64,000 bases of DNA from Heracleum sosnowskyi (GCA_030848705.1 JAUIZM010000012.1:6202679-6266678), one strand, 5' to 3'. Shown: positions 24,203 to 35,325, counted from the first letter of the stretch. The notes: generated from the sequence alone by a model not told the origin. Numbers and translations are program-made.

Positions 24203-26301
24203 GTCGTGACGCTTTTTCCTTGCGTTGTTTACGCCTTTGTTTATTATATCTTGCTCTCTCCTTTTGAGATTTAAACCTAGATCATTTAACAATTGTAGAA
24301 GCAACTTCAAATTTACACAAGTGAACAGTGTGATGGGAACATGTAAAGGAGTTAACTGTTAATCTCATAATAAATCCCAAAAATGATATCAAGCAACACC
24401 AGTATAAATAAAAAAACTGCATGTGCATCTTAAACCAATGTTGGAGCAATACATGGTGGGGTTGATTTATTCTCTGTCATTAAATTTAGGCAGCTTGTAA
24501 AAATTATAAACTTTAAATATTGAACAATAAAATTACAAATATATATCACATAGAGATGTGTAATAAATTGGGGGGTTGGGAGTGGATCTAAAAAATTTAA
24601 ATAAGCATTTAAGAAATACAAACCAGCTTGTATTTTTTTTTTTTTGTAATTTTCACGCCTTTGTTGCGTTTACCGACTTTCTCGGCTTGAGTCTGTCGTG
24701 GGCGATCTTGAGCTTTAAAAAATGAACGATTTAAAGTTAATACTAACATTAATTATTTACTGTCCATTTTAGTCAAAGATCATAAAAAAATAATAGCTAG
24801 CAACACCAATATAAATATTCACCTATATGTTCATCGTAAACCATTGGCGGAGCAGTTTGTGGTGGAGTGAATTGATTCTCTGTCATTAAAGTTTTTCATA
24901 ATATATAAGTACTAACATATAAATATTTAACATCATTAGAATTACAAATTTATGCTATAAAAACTGGAAGGGGAAGTCATCCTAAAAAAGAAAACTACGA
25001 AAACAAACCAGCTTGTAACTTTCTTTCTTTATACTTTTCACGCCTTCGTTTGTTACGTTTATCCTTGACTTTCTCGTCTTGAGTCGCTTCGTCTTGAGTC
25101 GCTTGAGTCGCTTGTGAAAGATTTTCTGATGATAAATGAATGATCTTGTTTAATTACCATTTATAACATTAATGATTTATGATTGAATTAATAATAAATC
25201 ACAAAAGTAATAGCAAGTAACAAAAATTAAATACACAAACCTGTATATTCATCAGAAACCAATGGAACCAATGGTGTAGCACTTTGCGTCGGAGTTAATT
25301 GATTTTCTGTGGTCTCTGTCATTAAAGTTTTTCATAATATATAAGTATTAACATATAAATATTTAAAATCATCAGAATTACAAATTTATGCAATAAAATC
25401 TGGAAGTAGAAGTCATCCTAAAAAAGAAAATTACGAAAACAAACCATATTATAACTTTCTTTCTTTATACTTTTCACGCCTTCGTTTGTTACGTTTATCC
25501 TTGGCTTTCTCGTCTTGAGTCATTTGTGAAAGATTTTCTGATTTGATAAATGAATGGTCTTGTTTACTTACCATTTATAACATTAATGATTTATGGTTGA
25601 ATTAATCATAAATCACAAAAGTAATAGCAAGTAACATAAATTAAATATACAAACCTGTATATTCATCGGAAACCAATGGTGTAGCACTTTGCGTCGGAGT
25701 TGATTGATTTTCTGTTGTTAAATTTTAGCATAACATAATATTTTGAATATATGCACTATACGGCATGATTAAAATTTGCATAAACACACCACGAATGCAT
25801 GTTAAAAAATTAAAAATGGAATATTCGAAATAAAAAAATATATAAACACGAACCACACAGTGACTTTCTTTCTGTGTACTTTTCACGTCTTCGCTTGTTA
25901 CGTTTATCTCTTTTTTTCTCTGCTTGAGACAGTTGACAGTTGCAGAAGATTTTCTGATTTTAAGGAACAATTGAGTTAAATCTTTGCTTGCATGACATTG
26001 TCAAAATAAAAAAAATTGAAAAAATTTGGACAAAAACTTTTAATAACTAACTTGTAACTTTAATTTTCGCAGCAGCCTTCTGTAGGAATGTAAAACAAAG
26101 GAGGTTATCATTTGAATAAGGGAACTTTGTTCATTTGTTCATATAAATAGAAAGTGAACCTGGTACAGTTTCTAATACCTTTTCCTTATATATTTTTCGA
26201 CGCTTCTTGTTATGTTCATCTCGCTCATCATTAGTTTCGGAATCTCTTATTCTACGGTACCTTTCTTTTGCAGATCTGCTCCGGTTTTCCGAAGAAGCCA
26301 T
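24203..26301 (-). pseudogene. Duplicated N-terminal exons of the Helitron protein
   Basis: The first exon (26301-26179) starts MASSENRSRSAKERYRRI and ends at a GT donor after a basic stretch. Five further blocks (about 25862-25947, 25447-25545, 25022-25130, 24625-24715, 24203-24285) encode versions of a Lys/Arg-rich KRNKRRREKYKERK motif. They alternate with short exons encoding TENQSTPTQSATPLVSDEYTG-like segments (about 25657-25715, 25240-25330, 24823-24893, 24433-24480). The exon plus intron unit is about 385-436 bp, and the copies near 25022 and 25447 are nearly identical including their introns. The basic repeats could bind DNA or act as a nuclear signal (inference). Some copies contain stops or shifts. 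Confidence 0.7.
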
Positions 26302-27039
26302 AACTACATAATATGCATAAACAGAAAATAATTAGTGTGTGTTTCCTGATTGGTTTGCTTTTTTCTAAACTTGTTTTGATATTATTTTTGCAGGTAAGCA
26401 CTCAATATCAATGTCATCAACAAATAAATACATTGACAAATACCAAACGCAAGCATAGTTTACCTCAATCGGCGGAGTAAAGGTTTTCCTAGGCTGGAAG
26501 TTGTTATTGTTGATGTGAAGTTGGCTTGTTCTGTATTGAACAAAGTAGGTCATGTAGTTAAGTTTCATGGTATAGTTCTACATCTAGTGGTAGTAGTTTT
26601 ACGTGTTGTAGAATTCTCATAGAACTGCTTTGTTTTTTAGTTATTCATGAATATTCCTTTTATTATAGCGGATTAATTATTAAAATTGTAATTATTTTCC
26701 AATTTTTCTGGAGTGATAACATAATATAGTCTGATTAATATTTTAAAATTGTAGTTAATCTGCAATACTTTTGGAATGTTAATGGGCTAAAATACAAATA
26801 CGTTCTTTTATTGAAAACTAATATTTTTTATGAGAAAAATAATTAAAAAAGGAAAATAGTTGTTGTTTCAATTTATATCACTGATAGAAAACAGAGTTCA
26901 CCGGGAGAAAAAGTTTAAATATTAGTAGTTGTGTTTCAGTATTAAAAGGAAACAAACCAATTAAATCATAATAAAAAATTAAAAATTAATTAATGATGAT
27001 AATCAAATTTGGTATTTTGGTACTCTAATACCACGACTG
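26302..27039 (-). other. Helitron 5' non-coding region
   Basis: AT-rich DNA between the 5' terminus and the first ATG. It should hold the RepHel promoter; no specific motif was assigned. Confidence 0.45.
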
Positions 27040-27065
27040 TTTTGCTTATTAATAAAGAGTATAGA
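27040..27065 (-). repeat. Helitron 5' terminus
   Basis: On the minus strand the sequence TCTATACTCTTTATTAATAA begins at 27065 and is preceded by A. This is the typical start of plant Helitrons. Confidence 0.8.
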
Positions 27066-27474
27066 TATCAATGATCAATCAGTCTATAGTCACAGCAAAA
27101 CTGGAACCACTTGTGAATATTCCAATTGCTTTGGGAGCCCCTTGTGAATTTTCTAATAATGCCACTTGTGTTGGCATTTTGAATACGGCAGTGTTGTGCT
27201 GAATGACTTAACTGACTTTGATGTTCATGTTGAATAGTAAGCATTTGGCAAGGAAAATATCTCTGGCCATTCAAGAACTGATGTATCTACACCTAATAAG
27301 CAAGTATGTGGAAGCAGGGCGCGAAATTTAACAATTAATTGATATTTGACTTCCAACTATCAAGAAAAACACGGCATGATGATGATGGCCTGTTAGAAAA
27401 TTCCTTCATTTTTTTTTTGTGGACAACAGAAGCATATCTAACAGAAGATATTTTTTTCTACATGTTAGATAGGT
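27066..27474. other. Flank of the Helitron, unassigned
   Basis: Low-copy-looking DNA with no recognised ORF. It may be host DNA present before the Helitron landed. Confidence 0.35.
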
Positions 27475-28320
27475 CCGTCAATGGAGCGGAGATCCGATCC
27501 GATCCGATACCGTCTTAATGAATATGAATTTGGCAAAAAAAAATCATATCCGAAATTCGATCCGATAAGAAAAATCCGATAATAAATGGAGCGGATATGG
27601 ATTTAGGTCGATCCGATCCATTAACGATCCGATCCGAATATAATATATATATAAATATATTGTATAATATGTATTATGAAAAAATTATTTGCAATTTTTA
27701 ATAGTCTATACTTTGTAGTCTATACAATCACTACTAATCATCAATCAATATATATATATAAAGGAGGATACGCGGGAGGTTAGGTGGCGCTCCTAAGATC
27801 GTCTCAATCTATTTTTCTAATTTTCTAGAATTTTAGAATTTTAAATACTGATAAATAAAAAAATATCCTTTAACATATTAGAAGTAGAATGAATGTTCGA
27901 ATTTATTGAGGAGAAGAGTTCGAATTTATAGCGAAGACATATAATTAAAAGTTTTATTTGAAGTAGAATAGGTGTTTGAATTTGTAGAGGGGAAGAGTTC
28001 AAATATAAAAAAAAGTACTTGAAAAGTTCTATTTGAAGTAGAATATGTGTTTCGATTTATAGAAGAGAAGAGTTCGGATATAAAAGAAGTACTTGCAATT
28101 AAAAGTTCTATTGGAAGTAGAATAAGCGTTTGTAATACATAACTAAAAGTTCTATATGAAGTAGAATATGTAAAGTTATATAAGTGTTTTTTCAACGAAA
28201 GAGTGTCTCATCTATTATCTATTATATATATAATAGAGCAACTAGGTAGTTGGATGAGACAATTTATTCAATGTATAATTACCAAATTACCCATATTATA
28301 TATTAATGATTTTTTTATTT

Positions 28321-28462
28321 AATATGTAAGCATTAATTGTTTCCAATCTTTATTTCATAATAATGAGTAGTAATTAATGATTTTTTTATTTAATATGTAA
28401 GCATTAATTGTTTCCAATCTTTATTTCATAATAATGAGTAGTAATTAATGATTTTTTTAATT
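28321..28462. repeat. 71-bp tandem duplication
   Basis: Two identical 71-bp units beginning AATATGTAAGCATTAATTG (28321 and 28392), followed by a diverged partial third. It lies inside the nested Helitron. Confidence 0.85.
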
Positions 28463-29999
28463 TAATATGCATGTATTAATTGTGTCTACTCATTATTACA
28501 CAATAGTCTATAATTAAATCAATTCATTGGCATTTTTACACTAATCATCGAGCAAAAATAACATAATAATTTAATTTTTAAACACATAATATACTAAAAT
28601 TTTCAAATAAAGCAATCTTTTATGAAACTATTTTCCTTACTCGTAAACGTATATAGTGCATACCCGAATTTATACAAGTATGCTTGTATTATACATGTTA
28701 AGAAAGTAAATCTGTTACCTATGATTTTAAAAATCGATTGAGTCGGCCAAGTACACAGATGAGTACTCGGAACTCGATTGTCAACCAATTTGAATTTGAT
28801 CTCGTACTTGGATGTTGAAAACGAGTACTCGGATTTTGAAGACAAAATTAAGCGGAACCAATTTTCGAGTTTTTGAACCTTATCTATTACATATTTAATA
28901 CATATTTACTATAACAATTAGGAGATTTGTGAGTCATTTAGTTCAATGTAAAAGGACAATTATAAAAATTACTATAGCAATTAAGAGGTTTGTGAGTCAT
29001 AATTAAAAAAAATTGATATTGAAACAATTATAAAAATAACATGATTTCATGAAATTAATTCTTAATAATTAATGTGACATAATTTCATGTCATGTTAACT
29101 GTGATATAATTATAAGAAATGAAATTTTTCATCATCAATTAATTTAGAATATACATGAAAAATCATAACGAGTAATAATTCTTTTAAGTTTATCAATGTA
29201 TAGTATAAGTATTTTTGTTTTTTAAAGAACATACTATACATCATCAAATATTTACCGGTAAATTATACAAAATTATAGAAAAAATAGGAATGTTAATCTC
29301 ATAACAAATGTCACTAACTTAAAACTATCTCACAAATACACCAAAATTAATCACAAATTACATAATTTTTTAGAGTATACCCGTGCCTCGCAACTAGAGA
29401 GTTTATTGGGCGAATTTATTCACTGTTAAAAGATAATTATACCCTTCAAGGTGTAAAATTACTTTTCAACCCCTATTCTATTTACTTTATATTAATATCT
29501 CTATTGTTAATACATCTTGATATCTCTAATAATTAATAACTAATCTTTATTAAGTATACTAATTATTTTGTATTTAATATTTGCATATAAATGTACATAT
29601 GTTATTTTTTGTAATATACATAATTTAAAATATTAATAAAATATAATTAAAAAGATAATGATATTGAGATAATTATAAATATGAAATGAATTTGTAATAT
29701 CAAATTTTTAGTAACATAACATGATTTCATGTCATGTTAATTGTTTTTTAAAGGATTGACGAAATATAGTTATTCATCACTAACTAAATTAGAGTACGCG
29801 TGCAAAATCATATCGAGTAATATTTTTATAAATTTGATACCATGTAACATGATCATTCATGTATCTTAAAAAACATAATATGCAACATCAAGTACTTATA
29901 CAAAATTAAGAGGAAAAAATTACATACTAGATATTACATGAAAGAGAAATCAATCCATAGTACTGGGATATAACAATACAAAGCCTTAGACCATATGAG

Positions 30000-30480
30000 A
30001 ATCTAAAAATATATCGAATCGAACATATTAATCACCAAGACGCAAGTGAGGGAAACAATGCAGTGATGTCGATTTCTAATCGATATAATTTATAGAAAAC
30101 AGAAATCTGGATTAGTGAACGCAATAACTAAGTACACCAACTTTTAGGGAAACTAACAAAATCTAAACTAGATCTAAAAAATAATTCTACAATCGTAACA
30201 TGTCTTGAAATCTGTCTTCATCCATGAAAAGTACGAGTGATCTGCCACAAAGTCCTGGAACGAACATCAATTAAAAGATATAGAGTTAGAATGAACCGAT
30301 CAAAATACATATCCAAAACAAAAGTTGAGAAGAAAATGTGGAGAAGACGGGGAGGAAAGAGAAAGGGCGGACGGGGGAAGAAGGAAAGAAAAGTTGAAGA
30401 GACTAAAAGAAGGATAAGGTGGATAAGAGAGGGATCTCCGAGCATTGGCACCGAAGAAATCACCGGATGAGGGGAAGAGA
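30000..30480. other. Unassigned filler inside the Helitron array
   Basis: Sequence not shared with the other Helitron copies. It may be captured host DNA; no convincing coding exon was seen. Confidence 0.3.
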
Positions 30481-30715
30481 ATGAGGCTAAAGTTTTGACA
30501 CAGAAACCGAGTGAGAGACACCGGAGGAGGGGAAAAGAATGAGGCTAAAGTTTTGGCATGGAAACCGAGAGAGAGAGAGAGAGATAGAGAGAGAGAGACC
30601 GGAGGAGGGGAAAAGAATGAGGCTAAAGTTTTGACACATAAACCGAGAGAGAGAGAAAGAGGGGGGGGGGGAGGGGGAGAGGAGAGCAGAGAGATATTTC
30701 GGGGGGGGGGATGCA
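30466..30715. repeat. Three GA-rich repeats of about 60-75 bp
   Basis: The unit GGGGAAAAGAATGAGGCTAAAGTTTTG, then C/A-rich DNA and a (GA)n tail, occurs three times with variable (GA)n length, ending in poly-G runs. It resembles a captured 5'-UTR microsatellite. The Pro/Ser/Leu-rich ORF on the minus strand is a by-product of the repeat. Confidence 0.75.
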
Positions 30716-30909
30716 ATAATTTTTCAATGAACTAGGGAGTTCAATGAGTCAATTTATTCAATGCGAAATGACAATCATACTCTCAAATTATAAAATTAAA
30801 TTTTAATCTTTATTATAATTATCTCATATAAATATCTCTATTATTAGTTCATCTTAATATCTCTACCCGTTTGATAACTAATCTTCATTAAATTATAATA
30901 ATTATTTTG

Positions 30910-30913
<4 letters not shown>

Positions 30914-30952
<39 letters not shown>
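30914..30952. repeat. (TA)n microsatellite
   Basis: A run of about 17 TA dinucleotides followed by GTGTG repeats. Confidence 0.9.
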
Positions 30953-32236
30953 GTGTATGTGTGTGTGTTATTTTAAGTTATTTAAAAAAACAAAAAGTAT
31001 ATATAATTAAAATGTTAATGATGTTGACATAGTTATAAATATGATATAATTTTGTGTCATGAACTTCTTATTAATATGATATGAAATATGTTATTTGTTT
31101 GTTTTTCAAGTGAGTGACGAAAGATAGTTATTAATCACCAAATAATTTTAAATATGCATGCAAAATCATATCGAGTAATAATTTTATTAACATGTAATAT
31201 GGTCATTCATTTTTGTTAAAAAATATACTATGCAACAACAAATTATTATGAAATCGATAACAATTTACTAATATCTAAATATTACCCGTGTTTACGTGAA
31301 CTTTCTACTAAACAAATACAACATATATGAAATAGGGGATTTAGTCTCGCAACAAATACTGTTAACTTAAATTTTCAAATAATTCATAAAATACGTCAAA
31401 ATTAATGAAAAATTACACAATATTATAGAGTATGTCCGTGCCTCGCACGGGCTATAAAGCTAGTTAAAAAAGAGTATGGTAACATAAAAATTAATATATA
31501 AGACAAGTATATATTCAATATATTAAATTTGAGATTTTGATATTAAAAATGAAAGTGTGTTTCACGGGAGGATGGCTTATTAGCGAGTACCGAGTAATTT
31601 TCGTAATTTATTTGATAAAAAATTTAAAAAAAATTATTACGCCGCCGCGAAGCGCGGCTTATTAAACTAGTTAAAATATAAGAAAAGATTTTTCCGAAGT
31701 GTAATATCATCGTTTGGCCTATGAAACATCGTGTTTTTCTCAATATTATTCTAAATTTTTTATTTTTATTTGTGTTTAAATGTTATAGTTCGTATTTTAA
31801 ACTTTAGATGTTTTTATTTAATTACTTTGTTTACCATTACATGATATTGTAAAAAAATTTCAATATTAAGTGGAATTTTAATTTAAATCAAAAAATTTAA
31901 AAAGTATATATAATGGATCGGATATCCGATCCGCGATTCGAACGGATCCGGATATGGATCGGCCTATAAAAAATCCAGTTCTGATCCGATCCGAATCCGC
32001 TAAAATAAATGGATATGGATATGGATTCCCCAGTGACCACCCAACAAATCACCAACTCTCGCTTTCCATGTATCAATTGCTCTACAAATAACAATATCCA
32101 CCATGACAACTTGTCAACTACATGGATCCAAAGACAAAAACATATAGTTGGCTAACTCCGCTTAATCAACACACCAAGGAAATAATAAACAAAAGAGAGC
32201 ACTGAGACATATTCGTATGCATATGTTCCCCCTTTC

Positions 32237-32330
32237 CAGTGTTATTAAACGCGATATGCGCACTGATGCACAAAGGCCTCCTGGGGCATAAGCGCAACGC
32301 GCAAAGCGAGATGCGCGGATTCATCAAAGA
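32237..32330. repeat. GCGC-rich repeat arm
   Basis: CAGTGTTATTAAACGCG followed by several GCGC motifs. A related arm in inverted orientation (CGCTTTTAACACTG, ending 33430) lies on the far side of the MITE. The pair may be the ends of a decayed element; no TSD was found. Confidence 0.35.
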
Positions 32331-32714
32331 CAAGTAAATATTCATATATTCATGATATATATGCAAACCATTACAAATTTATAGATAATAAGACAAATAA
32401 TTGCAAAACCAAAATGTCAGTAATGATAAAATAACCAAATTCATCACATAGACTCAAAGTATATAATAACTTGGTCAAAGTAACAAAAAAATGCATAGGT
32501 AGTTCACTATACTCCATCTACAAAATCCACAATCCACAAAATCATCTTCTTCACCACTATGATTCGAATCCTCAACAAAGTGAAGTTCATTCTTATTTTC
32601 ATATATATGTGTGTACAAGAATTATATATATATTCAAGAAGATCAGAAATCTGGCACCCGTTCTCATAGTCATACAATTGCTCGCTCAGTCCCTCCTGTG
32701 ATGTTTGTGTGTGT

Positions 32715-33280
32715 CATGGTTGTCATGTCGCTCGACTAGTCTAGTCGCGACTAGTCGACTAAGCAGTAAATGGAGGTCGACTCAAAATCTCGACTAGCTC
32801 AATGTCAATACTTCGGTCGACTGGCCGACAAGGCGGTCGACTAGTCATCAACTAATCACCGACTAGTTCAAAATATGGTCAATATTTAATCATTTTAAAA
32901 AAAAAAGTATTTAAATAAACCCTTAAGACAACAAATATGATTATTTGTATATGTATAGACATGTGTATTTAACTATACATCTATTATATTTATACATATG
33001 TATAATTACATAGTTTACTTCAAAGTTTAAAGTGATTGTTAATTAATATCAGTGATGTGCTGATGTATTTTGCATGTATATAAAAACTGATGTTACTGAT
33101 TTTAACATTTTAGTTTAAAATTATGGCCAGTTGTCTGATTTTACATAATATATATTATATTTAATTAAAATAATATATTATTTATTTAGTCGACTAGTCT
33201 ACGACTAGTCACGACTAATCGACTAGTGAACTAGCCTGAGGTCCATCGACTCGCCTCGACTTATCGACATGACAACCATG
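32715..33280. mobile_element. MITE with 16-bp perfect TIRs and 8-bp TSD
   Basis: The termini CATGGTTGTCATGTCG and CGACATGACAACCATG are perfect reverse complements. Both flanks are GTGTGTGT (32707-32714 and 33281-33288), an 8-bp TSD as in hAT elements, though the TSD is low-complexity. The subterminal regions carry clusters of CGACTAG repeats on both sides, often a transposase-binding layout (inference). The centre is AT-rich and non-coding, length 566 bp. Confidence 0.88.
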
Positions 33281-33462
33281 GTGTGTGTATATATGTTTTT
33301 GTACATATCTGTTGTTGATTGATATAAGTATTTATGGATATTTTTTACCCTTGTCTTTTTAAAATTGACCAAGTCAAGCACCCTAGTGAACATCTGATAA
33401 AAAGCGCACTTTTTTGCGCTTTTAACACTGCGCTTAAGCCCTCACTGAAGCACTCGCTTTAC

Positions 33463-34139
33463 TCTAATAAGACTAAAAAACAGGCCCCTAACCAATACTC
33501 GCATCATCCAATTCCAACAATTCTTAATTGAATATAGATAAAATCACATAACAATCCGTAAAATTGAACCCTAACAACAAAATAACCAAATTCGACACAC
33601 ATACACATAAACAAACATGATATAACGAATAGGAGGGGTCTAGGGATCAATTACTTCTGCGAGTACGCTTCTTGTACAAGATACGATAACCACATTCACG
33701 ACACTGTATCACATCACCTGGCTTCAGCGTATTCTCTTGTCCACAATCTAAACACAAGTACAAAAAATTACTTAAAAAACAGAAACCATATGATTTTGTG
33801 TCTCTCTCTCTCTCTCCCTCAAACTGTATTTATGTGTGTGTGCGTCTCTCTCTCTGTGTTTCTCTCTCCCTCCCTCTCTTTCAAATCTCTCTCAGTCTCT
33901 CTCTCTCCATCTCTGTGTTTCTCTCTCCCTCCCTCTCTTTCAAATCTCTCTCAGTCTCTCTCTCTCTATCTCTCTATCTCTCTCTTAATAGATGACAATA
34001 ACGAGAAATTAGGGCAAACCTCCGCAGATGTAATTGACGGGTTCGGGCTGAGGATACATGAATGATAATTAATTCACCTACCAGCAGTCACAAAACAGAA
34101 CGAAAAACAAAGCCAGAGAGTTTATAGTCAACAAAAATA
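33463..34139 (-). repeat. Duplicated NRPB12 segment, copy with exon 2
   Basis: This block contains 5' UTR, exon 1 (with D2 changed to Y), a CT-rich intron and exon 2. It is paralogous to 34427-34826. Confidence 0.85.
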
Positions 34140-34739
34140 CAAACCCTAGGAACTGAAAAGAGGGGAGCAGTACTACTATTTTTATTCACTAAATAGGTCA
34201 TGGACTCGTGGGTGTTGGGCCGGTGTGAGGAGATATTTTAACTTTTTCCTAAAAAACACTACTTCTGTTTTTCAGTAATTTATCAGGGGTCCTGGTCCCT
34301 GACAATCGATTGTCAGGGACCAGTTATCTGACAATTCACTTCCCGACTGTTGGATCAACAAACATAAATCTCAGCATGACCTATCGACAATTGGCAAACC
34401 CCCAACATTTTACCTTAATTCAATTAGTCTAATAAGACTAAAGAACAAGCCCCTAACCAATACTCGCATCATCCAATTCCAACAATATGATTTTGTGCGT
34501 CTCTCTCTCTCTCTCAAACTCTATTTATGTGTGTGTGTGCGTCTCTCTCTGTGTGTTTCTCTCTCTCTCCCTCAAACTCTATTTATGTGCGTGTGTGCGT
34601 CTCTCTCTCTGTGTTTCTCTCTCCCTCCCTCTCTCTTTCAAATCTCTCTCAGTCTCTCTCTCTCTGATTAGATGATAATAACGAGAAATTAGGGCAAACC
34701 TCCACATATGTAATTGACGGGTTCGGGCTGAGGATCCAT
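33655..34739 (-). CDS. NRPB12: NRPB12 (RPABC4), shared small subunit of RNA polymerases
   Basis: Exon 2 (33747-33655) encodes DCGQENTLKPGDVIQCREC, then GYRILYKKRTRR, the near-invariant zinc-ribbon core of RPABC4, a 50-residue subunit shared by nuclear RNA polymerases. Exon 1 supplies the N-terminus and the first Cys: it exists twice, at 34739-34700 (MDPQPEPVNYICG) and 34059-34020 (MYPQPEPVNYICG). Both end in G|GT and join to the acceptor TTTAG at 33748 to give ...ICGDCG in frame. The exon 2 end fits a GT donor at 33654; the last few residues known for the family (IVQYEAR-like) would need a third exon that I could not find. Unspliced reading adds Ser-Asn and stops at TGA. The gene may be functional or may lack its end. 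Confidence 0.85.
33798..33985. repeat. CT-rich microsatellite in NRPB12 intron
   Basis: CTCTCT runs with TTTCAAATCTCTCTCAGTC repeats; paralogous to 34498-34670. Leu/Ser-rich ORFs here are artefacts. Confidence 0.9.
34292..34323. repeat. Perfect 32-nt palindrome
   Basis: Arms CTGGTCCCTGACAATC and GATTGTCAGGGACCAG are exact reverse complements with no loop. It is followed at 34344-34357 by CCCGACTGTTGGATC. The same architecture occurs at 9891-9957, so these are diverged copies of one element. Confidence 0.9.
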
Positions 34740-34826
34740 GAATGATAATCAATACACCTAGCTGCAGGCACAAAACAGAACGAAAAACAAAGCGAGAGAG
34801 TTTATAGTCAACAAAAATACAAACTG
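34427..34826 (-). repeat. Duplicated NRPB12 segment, copy lacking exon 2
   Basis: It has the same 5' UTR, exon 1 and CT-rich intron start, but about 266 bp containing exon 2 is missing between CCAACAA and TATGATT. Its exon 1 is closer to the family consensus (MDPQ). Confidence 0.85.
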
Positions 34827-34978
34827 ATCATTGAATAAACTTGAACACATAGATGGCACAGGGAGAAATATTACCAGTCGAGCAATTGCAGAAGGAGCAT
34901 ATGATTTCATTTATGCCCCTTGCTTTTGTTAAAGGAGTTGAGTGCCAAGAATTTCCGACCAGGTGTCAACTGATCATC

Positions 34979-35325
34979 CTAAAAGAAAGTAACATGGTCA
35001 GATCCAACTTTAAATATATCAAAAAGATTCAAAAATATCATATTAGGACATCCAGATATATACAGATGAATGGTCAGTCGCTAAAGTTCAAACATATTGC
35101 TAAGAACGTCTCAACTACTAAAAGAATGACACATGCCATCTTCGTAATATAAGTTCAGGATCCACCAAGCCATATGCTTGTTGACTACCAAGTCAGCGAC
35201 CTACAGGTTATATGCTATATGCATAAAAGGATACCAGCAATCTGAGAGAATATATTTATGAGCCAACAACAACTGAATTTGATAAATAGAAGCCTCCAGA
35301 GATATTTAAGCAGAAATTGACAAAC
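34979..35325 (-). other. Last intron of the C3HC pseudogene
   Basis: Bounded by donor AAG|GTTTGTC and acceptor CTTTTAG|GATGAT. No other feature is seen. Confidence 0.7.

Larger units (their letters stand above)
12710..27065 (-). mobile_element. Large decayed Helitron encoding RepHel and an RPA70-like protein
   Basis: The minus strand encodes, in order, basic N-terminal exons, an HUH Rep domain, a PIF1-family helicase and a replication protein A-like gene, the gene set of plant autonomous Helitrons (rolling-circle transposons). The 5' terminus is at 27065, where the minus strand reads A then TCTATACTCTTTATTAATAA, matching the TC start and A/T insertion site of plant Helitrons. The 3' terminus (CTRR after a short hairpin) was not found, so the left edge is set at the end of the RPA tail. 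At least one nonsense codon and several frameshifts show that it cannot make an intact RepHel. Confidence 0.85.
28211..31463 (+). mobile_element. Nested non-autonomous Helitrons, three head-to-tail copies
   Basis: The right end has stem CCGTGC/GCACGG (31436-31450) and CTAG 31460-31463 followed by T. The start is TCTATTATATATATAATAGAGC near 28211-28219. Three copies of a start-proximal block (ACTAGGNAGTT ... CAATTTATTCA) occur at about 28242, 29393 and 30733. The same 3'-terminal hairpin precursor (CCGTGCCTCGCA) sits directly before the second copy at 29381-29392. Other shared blocks include the CATGATTTCATGTCATGTTAA and AAAATCATAtCGAGTAAT sequences. This is an array of one family with fused copies rather than a single element. 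Confidence 0.65.
27745..31670 (+). mobile_element. Non-autonomous Helitron, interrupted
   Basis: The 3' end is clear: stem GCCGCG/CGCGGC (31644-31658), nine bases, then CTAG at 31667-31670 followed by T. The 5' end is probably the TC at 27745 (or 27741), preceded by A and followed by TATATATATAAAGGAGG. It encodes nothing. The 27850-28190 part has four or five diverged units with GTTCTATTTGAAGTAGAATA. It is interrupted near 28210 by another Helitron group. Confidence 0.7.
27475..32035. mobile_element. Possible hAT-like element split by nested Helitrons
   Basis: Both ends carry dense GATCCGATCC and GGATATGGAT repeats in opposite orientation (27490-27640 and 31910-32030). The outermost bases, GGTCCGTCAATGG on the left and the reverse complement GGGTGGTCACTGG on the right, resemble hAT-type TIRs. 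No matching 8-bp TSD was found. The interior is filled by Helitrons. Confidence 0.35.

Noticed and set aside
27068..27274. 68-codon minus-strand ORF
   Set aside because: Short, no motif, flanked by transposon ends.
30300..30716. 138-codon Pro/Ser/Leu-rich ORF on the minus strand
   Set aside because: It is produced by GA-rich repeats and poly-G runs; no codon-level sign of a gene.
32641..32700. Candidate third exon of NRPB12
   Set aside because: No acceptor plus in-frame IVQYEAR-like reading could be made there.
32237..33430. CAGTGTTA arms as TIRs of a larger element around the MITE
   Set aside because: Arms match only over a short stretch, block order differs and no TSD was found; kept only as a repeat note.
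33790..34065. Leu/Ser-rich ORFs
   Set aside because: They are translations of a CT microsatellite in an intron.
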